Origin: an uncultured Acidimicrobiaceae bacterium
GTDB taxonomy: Bacteria; Actinomycetota; Acidimicrobiia; Spongiisociales; SHLN01
Assembly (NCBI GenBank): GCA_947259275.1
Contig: CAMYMH010000011.1
Location: 1 to 64,000 of the forward strand
Length of the DNA: 64,000 nt
Reading direction: 5' to 3'
Position 1 is the stretch's first letter, and each line of letters starts with the position of its first letter. Positions 45,419 to 53,215 of this stretch are shown one piece after another. The notes beneath the pieces were generated by a model. It worked only from the letters and a program-made list of their open reading frames with translations. It was not told the DNA's origin and did not search any database. The position numbers and the translations under genes are program-made.

Positions 45419-45886
45419 CTAGTTTGATTCGCGGTCGATCGTCTCAACGACGAGCCGCGAGCCGGTTATCCCTGAAACAACGACCTCGGAACCGGCTGGA
45501 ATCGGCTCTCCCTCGGTGATGGCACGCCACTCCTCGGTGTCGATGCGAACCATTCCGGTGGCGGCGTGCATGTCGATGGCTTCCAGCACAATGCCCCGCT
45601 TGCGCAGATACCGGTTGGCGCCGACGGCATCCGGCTCGCCCTCGTCTTGCTTGCGGATGAGAGGCCGCAGGCTGAGCAGGGCGGCAATCGAGACGATGAG
45701 GAACACCGCCCACTGCACTCCGGCATTGACGTTGAGCCATGCCAGGATGGCGGCAGCAGCTGCTCCGATGCCGAACGGCAGCAGGAAGAACCCGGGCGAG
45801 AAGATCTCGCCAACGACGAGGATCGCCGCCAGAACCGTCCAGAACCAGCGCCACGCCTCAGTGTCTATATCCACGGCGTCAAGCAT
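45419..45886 (-). CDS. NfeD-family membrane protein
   Basis: 155 residues with TM helices at about 15-35, 38-50 and 57-75 and a C-terminal OB-fold domain ([51 protein letters not shown]). This is the short NfeD1b type without the ClpP-like protease domain. The gene precedes the SPFH gene by 8 nt, the classic nfeD-stomatin pairing. A strong hairpin upstream separates it from the preceding membrane-protein gene. Confidence 0.9.
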   Translation of the reverse strand: MLDAVDIDTEAWRWFWTVLAAILVVGEIFSPGFFLLPFGIGAAAAAILAWLNVNAGVQWAVFLIVSIAALLSLRPLIRKQDEGEPDAVGANRYLRKRGIVLEAIDMHAATGMVRIDTEEWRAITEGEPIPAGSEVVVSGITGSRLVVETIDRESN

Positions 45887-45919
45887 ACCGGGGACCGAGC
45901 CGGTGGCGGGCCGGACGCG

Positions 45920-45948
45920 AGAGAGGGCCCCGGCCCGGGGCCCTCTCT
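45920..45948. terminator. GC-rich hairpin between mechanosensitive-like gene and nfeD
   Basis: AGAGAGGGCCCCG-GCC-CGGGGCCCTCTCT: 13-bp perfect stem, 3-nt loop, 18 nt past the stop of the upstream minus-strand gene. No T-run on the minus strand. Confidence 0.65.
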
Positions 45949-45966
45949 TATTGTGGCGATGGTCCC

Positions 45967-46629
45967 CTAGAAAGAGGACGAATCACGCGGGCTCAGGTAC
46001 TTGGCCCACCATTTCTTGGCGGTATCGATTCCGCCGACGCCAAATGCAACCGCGAAGGCGACTCCGGCGGCCAGCAGGACCGCACGACGCACGTCCTCGG
46101 AGACCTGTCCGATCCCCACCAGGTCGAAGGCCGTGAGCAATGCAAACACGATCACGCCCCATCGCACCGCAGTCGGGACCCAGGTGTTGTTGTGAGTTTC
46201 CGCCCACGGACGCACCAGGTCGGCCAGGAAGCTGCCGATGGCAGCCGCAATCACGACCAGCAGGATGGCCACGAAAACCACCGGGATGAACCCGATCAGG
46301 CGTTCGAGCAGATCGACGAGCGATTGGACCTCGAGGGCGGTGGCGGCCAGCAACAAAACGACGATCGCCATCAACCCATAAACGAGCGTGGCACCGAGGT
46401 TGGCTGCCGAATATCCCGAATTCCTCAACGCCGGGCCGATCCCCGCCTTGTCGAGAACTCCTTCAACCGCGTCGTTCTCGAGGATCTTTCTCACGATGCG
46501 CCGCACGATGCGGGCAATGAAGAGACCGACGAGCAGAATGATGACGGCGCCAAGGATCTTTGGCACCCAGTTGCCGATGTCGGCCCCGATTTGCTCGAGC
46601 CGGTCGGTCAGCGTATCCCAGAAACTCAT
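45967..46629 (-). CDS. Mechanosensitive-channel-like protein (CmpX/TM-helix repeat)
   Basis: 220 residues from the ATG at 46629, which has GGAAGGAG 8 nt upstream (the track start is 8 codons earlier). TM helices at about 22-42, 75-100, 110-135 and 175-205. The N-terminal WVPKILGAVIILLVGLFIARIVRRIVRKIL and the repeated NLGATLVYGLMAIVVLLLAATALEV match the conserved TM-helix repeat of CmpX-like, MscS-related proteins. It ends soon after the TM repeats with no MscS beta domain, so gating by stretch is not established. Confidence 0.82.
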   Translation of the reverse strand: MSFWDTLTDRLEQIGADIGNWVPKILGAVIILLVGLFIARIVRRIVRKILENDAVEGVLDKAGIGPALRNSGYSAANLGATLVYGLMAIVVLLLAATALEVQSLVDLLERLIGFIPVVFVAILLVVIAAAIGSFLADLVRPWAETHNNTWVPTAVRWGVIVFALLTAFDLVGIGQVSEDVRRAVLLAAGVAFAVAFGVGGIDTAKKWWAKYLSPRDSSSF

Positions 46630-46710
46630 GAATGGCTCCTTCCAATTAGCCATGACTAGGACACCAGTGATACCAGAAAGTCGCGCGATTCGTCTGGAAT
46701 ACGCCCCGGT

Positions 46711-46941
46711 TTAGAGTCCGCGCTTGGCGTCTTCCAGCTGCGGTCGAGCGACCAGCAGGTAGATGATTGAGCCGATGAAGCCAATCAGGACAATGACGAG
46801 GATCCAGATCAGTTTGTTCTGGCCTGCCTGTTCCCACTCGGCGTCCGGCCTTTGAATCGCATCCACCAGGCTCCATATCCAAAAGGCGAACCCGGCCAGG
46901 GCAACGATTCCGAACAGGAGGATGAAGAGACCCAAGGCCAT
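46711..46941 (-). CDS. Small membrane protein, PLDc N-terminal type
   Basis: 76 residues with two TM helices (MALGLFILLFGIVALAGFAFWIWSLVDAIQRP and LIWILVIVLIGFIGSIIYLLVARPQ). The WSLVDAIxRP...KLIWILVIVxxxxIGSIIYLLVARP pattern is that of the PLDc_N family, here alone, without phospholipase domain. Members are common in actinobacteria and lack a known function. Confidence 0.85.
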   Translation of the reverse strand: MALGLFILLFGIVALAGFAFWIWSLVDAIQRPDAEWEQAGQNKLIWILVIVLIGFIGSIIYLLVARPQLEDAKRGL

Positions 46942-47025
46942 GCCCGATTTCTAGCGCAGCCAGGGACCGGAGCGTATGTTTACCTCTGACGCCCGGCGAC
47001 GGGCGTACTCAATTTCGCCGGCTGG

Positions 47026-49605
47026 CTAGACCTTGCGCAGGACGATTCCTTCCGGAGAGGCGTCGGCCACGACCGTGTCGCCTTCGCGGAACCCGCCCTC
47101 CAGTATTGCCATTGCCAGCGGGTCGGCGACCGCAGTTTGCAGGAGTCGCTTGAGCGGCCTGGCTCCGAAGGTCGGATCGTATCCCTCGTCCGCCAGCCAA
47201 TCGGCGGCGGCTTCCGAGATCTGGAGGGTGATCTTGCGGTCGGCGAGGCGGCCGAGCAGCTGAGCGGCCTGCAGCCCGACGATGGTGGCCAGATGGTCCC
47301 GGCTGAGCCGGTGAAACACGAGGATCTCGTCGACCCGATTGAGGAACTCGGGGCGGAAGTGGGTGTTGACCACTCCCCTGACCCGATCACTCACCACATT
47401 CTCGGGGAGTTCGGGGTCGATGAACTCTGAGCCGAGGTTGGAGGTCATGATGAGCACGGTGTTGGTGAAGTCGACGGTACGCCCCTGCCCGTCGGTCAAT
47501 CGACCGTCGTCCAGAACCTGCAGCAGCACGTTGAACACGTCGGGGTGCGCCTTCTCGATCTCGTCGAGCAGGACCACCGAGTAGGGCCGGCGGCGGACGA
47601 TTTCCGTCAGCTGGCCGCCCTCGTCGTATCCCACGTAGCCGGGTGGGGCGCCGATGAGCCGGCTGACCGAGTGCTTTTCCATGTACTCGGACATGTCCAG
47701 CCGGACCATCGCCCGCTCGTCGTCAAAGAGGAACTCGGCCAGCGCCCGTGCCAGCTCGGTTTTGCCGACGCCGGTCGGGCCCAGAAAGATGAATGAGCCG
47801 ATCGGGCGGTTGGGGTCGGAGAGGCCGGCCCGGGAGCGGCGGACCGCGTTCGACACCGCGGTGACCGCATCGTCCTGGCCGACCACTCGCACCCGGAGGT
47901 GCTCCTCGAGGTGGACCAGCTTCTCGACCTCGCCTTGCATGAGCTTGCTGACCGGAATGCCGGTCCAGCGAGCGACGACCTCGGCGATGTCTTCCTCGTC
48001 AACCTCTTCTTTCAACATGGGCGACTCGCCGCGCAGCTCGGTGAGCTCGGCCTCCTGTTCGCCGAGGGTCCTTTCGAGCCCTGGCAAGGTGCCGTAGCGG
48101 AGCTCGGCGGCCCGTTCCAGCTCACCGTCGCGTTCGGCACGCTCGGCGCCGGCCCGAGCCTCCTCGATCGACTGCTTGGTCTGGCGGAGGCGGTCGATGG
48201 CCTGTTTCTCGAGGTCCCACTGGGCGGTGAGCCGGTCGGCGTCTTCACGCAGCTCGGAGAACTCCCGTTCCAGGTTGGCCAGGCGCTCCCGCGACGCCTC
48301 GTCGGTTTCCTTCTGGAGGGCGGCGCGTTCGATCTCGAGCTGCTTGAGCCGGCGGGTTACGTCGTCGATCTCTTCGGGCATCGAGTCGATCTCGATGCGG
48401 AGACGGCTTCCCGCCTCGTCGATCAGGTCGATGGCCTTGTCGGGCAGTTCCCGGGCCGTGATGTAGCGATCGGAGAGCACTGCGGCCGCGATTAGGGCGG
48501 GATCGGTGATCCGCACGCCATGGTGGACCTCGTACCGCTCGGTCAAGCCCCGCAGGATGGCGATGGTGTCATTGACCGACGGGGCCTGGACGATAACCGG
48601 CTGAAAACGACGCTCGAGGGCGGCGTCTTTCTCGATGTGTTTGCGATACTCGTCGAGGGTGGTGGCGCCGACCATTCGCAGCTCGCCACGAGCCAGCATC
48701 GGCTTGAGCATGTTCGAGGCGTCCATTGCCCCTTCGGCGGCTCCCGCGCCGACAACGGTGTGGAGTTCGTCGATGAAGGTGATGATCTGTCCCTCGGCCT
48801 CTTTGATCTCGGTCAAGACGGCCTTGAGGCGCTCCTCGAATTCGCCGCGAAACTTGGCGCCGGCCACCAGTGCGCCCAGGTCGAGGGCGATGATGCGCTT
48901 GTCCTTCAGGCCTTCGGGAACGTCGCCGTCGACGATTCGCTGTGCCAGGCCCTCGACGATGGCGGTCTTGCCGACGCCCGGTTCGCCGATGAGCACAGGG
49001 TTGTTCTTGCGACGCCTCGACAGCACCTGGATGACCCGGCGGATCTCGTCGTCGCGCCCGATCACCGGGTCCAGTTCGCCGGACACCGCGAGCTCGACGA
49101 GGTCGCGTCCGTACTGCCCGAGGGCGTCGAAGGTGGCCTCGGGGTTCTGGGTGGTTACGCGGCGGCTTCCTCGCAAGTCGTTGAGAGCCGTCGTGAGCGA
49201 GTCACGGGTCAAACCGGCTTCGGAGAGGATTCTCCCGGTGTCACCCCGGTTTTCGAGCAACGCCAGCAGCAGGTGTTCCGTAGAGACGTAGTCGTCGCCG
49301 AGGTTCTGGCGCTGCTTGTCGGCGGACTCCATGACGGACATCGAGGCCGGTGAGAGACCGACCTCGGTGTCCCCGTAAACATTGGGAAGGGTCCCGAGCG
49401 CGGTGTCGACGGCCTCACGGAGGTGAGCCGGATTGGCACCTGCCCGCGCCAGCAACGGAAGCACCAGGCCGTCGGATTGGCCGAGGAGTGATCCGAGGAG
49501 GTGCAGGGGCTCGGCGTACTGGTGATTGGCATCTTCGGCACTCACCCGGGCCGAGACGATCGCTTCCTGGGATTTCTGCGTGAATCGGTTGATGTCCATG
49601 GCCAT
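47026..49605 (-). CDS. clpB: ATP-dependent disaggregase
   Basis: 859-residue Hsp100. Domains: Clp N-terminal repeats (1-145), first AAA with GEPGVGKT and FIDELH (about 200-335), the coiled-coil middle domain (about 400-525, [27 protein letters not shown]), second AAA with [14 protein letters not shown] and [11 protein letters not shown] (about 600-690), and the C-terminal small domain. The middle domain and the absence of IGF loops assign it to ClpB rather than ClpA/ClpC. It works with DnaK-DnaJ-GrpE, whose operon is 5 kb upstream. A HspR-like inverted repeat overlaps its putative promoter. Confidence 0.95.
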   Translation of the reverse strand: MAMDINRFTQKSQEAIVSARVSAEDANHQYAEPLHLLGSLLGQSDGLVLPLLARAGANPAHLREAVDTALGTLPNVYGDTEVGLSPASMSVMESADKQRQNLGDDYVSTEHLLLALLENRGDTGRILSEAGLTRDSLTTALNDLRGSRRVTTQNPEATFDALGQYGRDLVELAVSGELDPVIGRDDEIRRVIQVLSRRRKNNPVLIGEPGVGKTAIVEGLAQRIVDGDVPEGLKDKRIIALDLGALVAGAKFRGEFEERLKAVLTEIKEAEGQIITFIDELHTVVGAGAAEGAMDASNMLKPMLARGELRMVGATTLDEYRKHIEKDAALERRFQPVIVQAPSVNDTIAILRGLTERYEVHHGVRITDPALIAAAVLSDRYITARELPDKAIDLIDEAGSRLRIEIDSMPEEIDDVTRRLKQLEIERAALQKETDEASRERLANLEREFSELREDADRLTAQWDLEKQAIDRLRQTKQSIEEARAGAERAERDGELERAAELRYGTLPGLERTLGEQEAELTELRGESPMLKEEVDEEDIAEVVARWTGIPVSKLMQGEVEKLVHLEEHLRVRVVGQDDAVTAVSNAVRRSRAGLSDPNRPIGSFIFLGPTGVGKTELARALAEFLFDDERAMVRLDMSEYMEKHSVSRLIGAPPGYVGYDEGGQLTEIVRRRPYSVVLLDEIEKAHPDVFNVLLQVLDDGRLTDGQGRTVDFTNTVLIMTSNLGSEFIDPELPENVVSDRVRGVVNTHFRPEFLNRVDEILVFHRLSRDHLATIVGLQAAQLLGRLADRKITLQISEAAADWLADEGYDPTFGARPLKRLLQTAVADPLAMAILEGGFREGDTVVADASPEGIVLRKV

Positions 49606-49615
49606 TTCAACCTAA

Positions 49616-49661
49616 ATCATAGCAGAGTTATGCCATGTAATCTAAGTGGAATACGCTCAGA
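49616..49661 (-). promoter_or_regulatory. Candidate clpB promoter with HspR-like operator
   Basis: On the minus strand: TAGATT - 17 nt - TATGAT (-35 at 49639-49644, -10 at 49616-49621). Overlapping the -35 is the inverted repeat TCTGAGC-N7-ACTTAGA (49641-49661), with the 7-nt spacer and TGAG/CTnA core of the HAIR consensus CTTGAGT-N7-ACTCAAG. The start site would be only a few nt before the clpB ATG. The hspR gene is in this window. Confidence 0.45.
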
Positions 49662-49714
49662 TTCTACCTCATCTGTTGCCCGCGCCGGAGACTCGTACCC
49701 GTTACCGAGTTCTT

Positions 49715-49868
49715 CCTTCCCCTCGAGGGGAAGGTGGCGCCGGCCCGCAGGGCCGGTGACGGATGGGGGAGGCGCCCGACCAACACCAATGGATCGGTAG
49801 GGGTTCTTGGCTTCCCCCACCCCGTCTCCGCCTGCGGCGGAGCCGCCCCGCCCTCAAGGGCGGGGAAG
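49715..49868. repeat. Composite palindromic element A (REP/MITE-like)
   Basis: Left end: 20-bp perfect palindrome CCTTCCCCTCGAGGGGAAGG (49715-49734). Right end: CCCCGCCC-TCAA-GGGCGGGG (49846-49865) then AAG. Inside are CCGGCCC-GCA-GGGCCGG (49740-49756) and CTCCGCC-TGC-GGCGGAG (49826-49842). The left end and the string ACGGATGGGGGAGG recur in element B at 52896. Confidence 0.75.
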
Positions 49869-49935
49869 AAGCATCGGGCAGAGCAACAAGCGTGGCCCGC
49901 GGGCGAGGGTCCGTCCGAGAGCTGAGAGCCGGTCT

Positions 49936-51390
49936 TTAGGCAGCAACCGCCCGGTCGGAGGCCCAGGCTCGGAGGGCGAGCACGTCCTCGGAGCGCGAAA
50001 TGGACAGGGGGACCGTGGCGGCCATCTCGGCTTCGATGTCCGAGCCGGCGATTGGGCGATCGGCTCCGAAGGCCCGGTAAACCGCGCCGACCACCGCGGA
50101 CTCGATTTCGGCTCCGGAGAACCCGTCACTGTTCTTGACCAAACGGGCCAGCTCGTGCTCGGTCAGCTCGATGTCCCGCTTGGCGAGATGTAGGGCGAAG
50201 ATCGCCCGACGCGCCGCGGTGTCTGGCAGATCGACGAAGAAAGTCTCGTCGAAGCGACCCTTGCGGAGCAGTTCGGGCGGAAGCTGGGAGACGTCGTTGG
50301 CGGTTGCGACCAGGAAGACTCCGGGCTTGCGTTCCTGCATCCACCGCAGAAACGTGCCCAGCAACCGTTGACTTACGCCAGAGTCACTCATCCCACCGGC
50401 CGCGAAGCCCTTCTCGATTTCGTCGATCCACAGCACGGCGGGGGCGAGGGCGTCGATGCTGCGCAACGACTCTTGCAGCCGCTGCTCGGTTTCTCCTATG
50501 TAGGGGCGATACAGCCGGGACGGATCGAGCAGTACCAGCGGGAGATCCCAGGATCGGGCCAGTGTCTTGGCGACGAACGACTTGCCGCAGCCGGGGATGC
50601 CGGTCAGCAGGATGCCGCGGGCCGGCTCCATTCCTCCGTCCTCGTGGGCCGCCCGGCGCACTCTGAGCCATTGCTTGAGCCCGTCGAGGCCGCCGACCTC
50701 GTCAAGGGTGCCAACCTCGGCCTCGACCAGCTCGAGGATTCCGTCCGACGAGAGCAACTCGGCCTTGGCCCGGCGGACGTCGGCGATGTCCTCGCCGGTG
50801 AGCTGCCCGTCGCGGAAGGCAGCCTGCTGCAGGAGGTGCTCTGCTTCGCGCAGGCTGAGCCCGCGTACCGCGACGACCAGGCGGTCGACGTCGGAGTCGT
50901 CGAGGTCCACCGTGAAGCGGCGTTCGGTGAGGTCTTCCAGGGTTCGGTGGATGAGCCGATGGAGCTCGTCCTCGCCGGGGGGGCTCAGATTCCACGGTAG
51001 CGCCAGCCCGTTCAACTCGGCCGGGATGGTGCGATTGGGGGCAGTCAGGACGATGGTCTGCCCCTCCCGGGCATCCTGGGCCAATTCCTTGACGGCGCGC
51101 ACTACCTGAGGGTTGTCGAGGTGGGGATGGATGTCGGCAAACACGAAGACGGCCGGTTGGTCGAGGTATTTGATCCATTCGAATGCGCGGGAGGGGTCCC
51201 GGGTCCCATACTGGGGGTCCTTCTCGTCGCGGGCCAGCCCCTTGGTTGCAGTCCACGTCCACACGGGCAGGTCGAGGTCCCAGGCAGCATCGCGCAGCAG
51301 CACAAGAAACCGCTCCTCGTCCTGGGTCTCCACGAAGAGCAGTGGGTGGCGAGATCCAAGCAGGACGCGGAGGTCTGACGTGTTGTCCAC
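49936..51390 (-). CDS. AAA-family ATPase (Ycf46-like)
   Basis: 484 residues. An N-terminal regulatory domain (1-220: LRVLLGSRHPLLFVETQDEERFLVLLRDAAWDLDLPVWTW ... FADIHPHLDNPQVVRAVKELA) resembles Ycf46 of cyanobacteria and plastids. One AAA domain follows with Walker A GIPGCGKS (264-271), Walker B VLWIDEIEKGF (about 319-329), sensor FLVATANDVSQLP and the arginine finger region LRKGRFDETFFVDLP. Ycf46 proteins are implicated in inorganic carbon use in cyanobacteria; in other bacteria the role is unknown. No protease domain. Divergent from mscL. Confidence 0.88.
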   Translation of the reverse strand: MDNTSDLRVLLGSRHPLLFVETQDEERFLVLLRDAAWDLDLPVWTWTATKGLARDEKDPQYGTRDPSRAFEWIKYLDQPAVFVFADIHPHLDNPQVVRAVKELAQDAREGQTIVLTAPNRTIPAELNGLALPWNLSPPGEDELHRLIHRTLEDLTERRFTVDLDDSDVDRLVVAVRGLSLREAEHLLQQAAFRDGQLTGEDIADVRRAKAELLSSDGILELVEAEVGTLDEVGGLDGLKQWLRVRRAAHEDGGMEPARGILLTGIPGCGKSFVAKTLARSWDLPLVLLDPSRLYRPYIGETEQRLQESLRSIDALAPAVLWIDEIEKGFAAGGMSDSGVSQRLLGTFLRWMQERKPGVFLVATANDVSQLPPELLRKGRFDETFFVDLPDTAARRAIFALHLAKRDIELTEHELARLVKNSDGFSGAEIESAVVGAVYRAFGADRPIAGSDIEAEMAATVPLSISRSEDVLALRAWASDRAVAA

Positions 51391-51502
51391 AGGTTGTTAT
51401 CGCCTGTTCCTGCGTTCCGACTTAGCCAAGAACGCGAAACTATTTGCAACCCTTAGTGTCGAATTCCTAGCATTTGAAGGAACTCTGCATCGAGGAGGAT
51501 GT

Positions 51503-51877
51503 GTGCTCAAGGAATTCAAGGAATTTGCCTTTGGTGGCAATCTCGTAGAAATCGCCGTTGGCTTGGTGATGGCTTTGGCGTTGGTGAATCTCGTCGGGGC
51601 GCTCATCGACAACGTGCTGATGCCGATCATCGGAATCATCTTCGGACAGCCCAGCTTCGATGAAGTACTGGATCCGGCCATCAACGACTCGGTCATCCGG
51701 TTCGGATCATTCTTGACCGCGCTCGTGACGTTCATCGCCATTGCCCTCGCGGTGTTCTTGTTCGTGGTCAAGCCGTACCAGTCTTACAAGGCCCGGGTCG
51801 AGGCCGGTTCCGAGGAGGCGGCACCGCCTCCGGAGGACATCACGTTGCTCCGCGAGATCGCGGCCAACACCAGGTAA
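51503..51877 (+). CDS. mscL: Large-conductance mechanosensitive channel
   Basis: 124 residues from GTG 51503, preceded by GAGGAGG with about 5-nt spacing; the longer track start is antisense to the AAA gene. N-terminal amphipathic helix MLKEFKEFAFGGNLVEIAVGLVMALALVNLVGALIDNVLMPIIG is the family signature, followed by a short periplasmic loop, TM2 (FGSFLTALVTFIAIALAVFLFVVKP) and a charged cytoplasmic helix ending PPPEDITLLREIAANTR. Emergency release of osmolytes under hypo-osmotic shock. Followed by an intrinsic terminator. Confidence 0.95.
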   Translation: MLKEFKEFAFGGNLVEIAVGLVMALALVNLVGALIDNVLMPIIGIIFGQPSFDEVLDPAINDSVIRFGSFLTALVTFIAIALAVFLFVVKPYQSYKARVEAGSEEAAPPPEDITLLREIAANTR

Positions 51878-51898
51878 CCGACCCCAGCCCACGCACAG

Positions 51899-51920
51899 CG
51901 CCCCCCTTCGGGGGCGTTTT
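51899..51920 (+). terminator. Intrinsic terminator after mscL
   Basis: CGCCCCC-CTTC-GGGGGCG followed by TTTT, 21 nt past the mscL stop. Confidence 0.85.
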
Positions 51921-51961
51921 GCTATGGAGCGTCCGGCTGTCGCCTTCCCCGGCGTTGGACC

Positions 51962-52417
51962 TCAGTGCAGCAGATTTGGTGGCGGAAACGCCTTCGCAAA
52001 CGTGAAGGCCTCCGAGGTTGGGCCGTGTTCTCGCACGTGCACGAGGCGTTGCTCAGCTTCCGGCACGGTTGGCAGTGCGTTCGCCGGCATCCACCACAGC
52101 GCCAGATGCGGCTGGTCCATTCGTTCAAACCATTCGCCGCGTCGGCGCATGATGGCGGTGTGGTCGCTGCGGAATGCATAGGCCTTGAGAGCGTCGATGC
52201 TCTTCCACACCGAGAGGTTGACCAGCAAGCCGGGGTCGTCGAAGACGTGAATCGAGGTGGCGTCACCCTGATCCGTTTGCAGGCGCCATACGAAACCAGC
52301 GCTGGTGTCGGCCAGCCGGTTCACTCGCTCCAGAGCGGCGAAAAAGGTCGCGGCGTCTGCTGATTGCGGGTCGACCTTCCACCGAGCGATGTTCACCTGC
52401 GCCAGGTGGTACTCCAT
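51962..52417 (-). CDS. DUF3291-domain protein
   Basis: 151 residues from ATG 52417 (MEYHLAQVNIARWKVDPQSADAATFFAALERVNRLADTSAGFVWRLQ). The opening YHLAQxNIxRxxxP, the block HVFDDPGLLVNLSVWKSIDALKAYAFRSDHTAIMRRRGEWFERM and ALWWMPANALPTVPEAEQRL are diagnostic of DUF3291, a dimeric alpha-beta barrel (ABM-like) fold of unknown function. The track's earlier Met has no advantage. Convergent with mscL, divergent from the DUF427 gene. Confidence 0.9.
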   Translation of the reverse strand: MEYHLAQVNIARWKVDPQSADAATFFAALERVNRLADTSAGFVWRLQTDQGDATSIHVFDDPGLLVNLSVWKSIDALKAYAFRSDHTAIMRRRGEWFERMDQPHLALWWMPANALPTVPEAEQRLVHVREHGPTSEAFTFAKAFPPPNLLH

Positions 52418-52491
52418 GAAAGCACCATAGCCGGGGAACAATCCCGGCTCTCAGCGGTTGTATCGACTGCAGGATCACTCAGGAGATGGCA

Positions 52492-52809
52492 ATGCCCCAG
52501 GCAGTATTCAACGGCGTCGTCATTGCAGAAGCCGACGAGACGGTGGTAATCGAGGGCAATCACTACTTCCCGCCCGAGTCGATCAATCAGGAGTTCCTTT
52601 CCGAGACTCCCGGCTACAACACCACCTGTCCGTGGAAGGGGCTCGCCAGCTACTACGACGTCGAGGTCGAGGGTGAGCGAGCCCAAGCGGTGGCTTGGAC
52701 CTATAAGGACCCGAGCGATCGAGCCTCGATGATCAAGGATTACGTCGCCTTCTATCCGAAAGTGCGAGTCGAAGGCGCTTCCAAGCGCGGTTTGTTCAGC
52801 CGTCGCTGA
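52492..52809 (+). CDS. DUF427-domain protein
   Basis: 105 residues. Of two Mets (52486, 52492) I prefer the second, since the CAGGAG ribosome-binding site ends directly at the first and is 7 nt from the second. MPQAVFNGVVIAEADETVVIEGNHYFPPESI and TPGYNTTCPWKGLASYYDVEVEG are the DUF427 signature: a small beta-tent protein with conserved Cys-Pro-x-K-G and Tyr residues. Function unknown. Confidence 0.9.
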   Translation: MPQAVFNGVVIAEADETVVIEGNHYFPPESINQEFLSETPGYNTTCPWKGLASYYDVEVEGERAQAVAWTYKDPSDRASMIKDYVAFYPKVRVEGASKRGLFSRR

Positions 52810-52895
52810 GCACCCCTACCTTTGGCCTCAATCCGCGGTTGCTGCCGCGGGGAAATCAGCTCATACCCGTGCTTTGGGAATCTTGACTCGCTCTT

Positions 52896-53096
52896 CCTTC
52901 CCCTCGAGGGGAAGGTGGACGGGAACGCTACGCGTTCCTTAAGCGAAGCTTCGAGGACGGATGGGGGGAGGGCCGGGCTTCGTAACTCCATCAGGTAGGC
53001 AGTTGCGTAGCAACTGCCTCGCAACCCGCAGGGTTGCCCCCACCCCGACCTCGCTAACGCTCGGCCACCCCGCGCTCGAGGACGGGGAGGAAAGCA
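52896..53096. repeat. Composite palindromic element B (REP/MITE-like)
   Basis: Left end is the same 20-bp palindrome CCTTCCCCTCGAGGGGAAGG (52896-52915) plus GTGG as in element A; later ACGGATGGGGGGAGG. Internal hairpins: GGAACGC-TAC-GCGTTCC (52922-52938), AAGC-GAA-GCTT (52941-52951), AGGCAGTTGC-GTA-GCAACTGCCT (52997-53019), GCAACCC-GCA-GGGTTGC (53021-53037). Right end CCCCGCGCTCGAGGACGGGGAGGAAAG is an imperfect inverted copy of the left end. Confidence 0.75.
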
Positions 53097-53145
53097 CGCC
53101 AACTGCTCACCCAACAACCACGGATCCAGGTCAAGGGCGTGGCTG

Positions 53146-53169
53146 GGGGAGGGCCGGGCTTCGCCCGGC
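53146..53169. repeat. Repeat fragment with GCCGGGC-TTC-GCCCGGC hairpin
   Basis: GGGGGAGGGCCGGGCTTCG here repeats the string at about 52964-52982 in element B, and completes a 7-bp TTC-loop hairpin (53153-53169). Confidence 0.7.
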
Positions 53170-53215
53170 TAAGGAGTTGGGTTGCCAAGCACGTTCCCGT
53201 GCTCTCGGGAGAGCA

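Larger units (their letters stand above)
49606..49935. other. 330-nt gap: clpB promoter and a composite palindromic element
   Basis: No credible gene. The clpB-proximal 60 nt hold promoter-like and HspR-like sequences; the rest is filled by a REP/MITE-like palindromic element (49715-49868). The 63-128 aa ORFs drawn here translate the palindromes. Confidence 0.6.
52810..53215. other. 406-nt gap filled with palindromic elements, no gene
   Basis: Element B and further hairpins occupy most of the gap between the DUF427 gene and the DUF6174 lipoprotein gene. The 121-aa and 601-aa ORFs crossing it translate repeats or the antisense of the lipoprotein. Confidence 0.7.
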
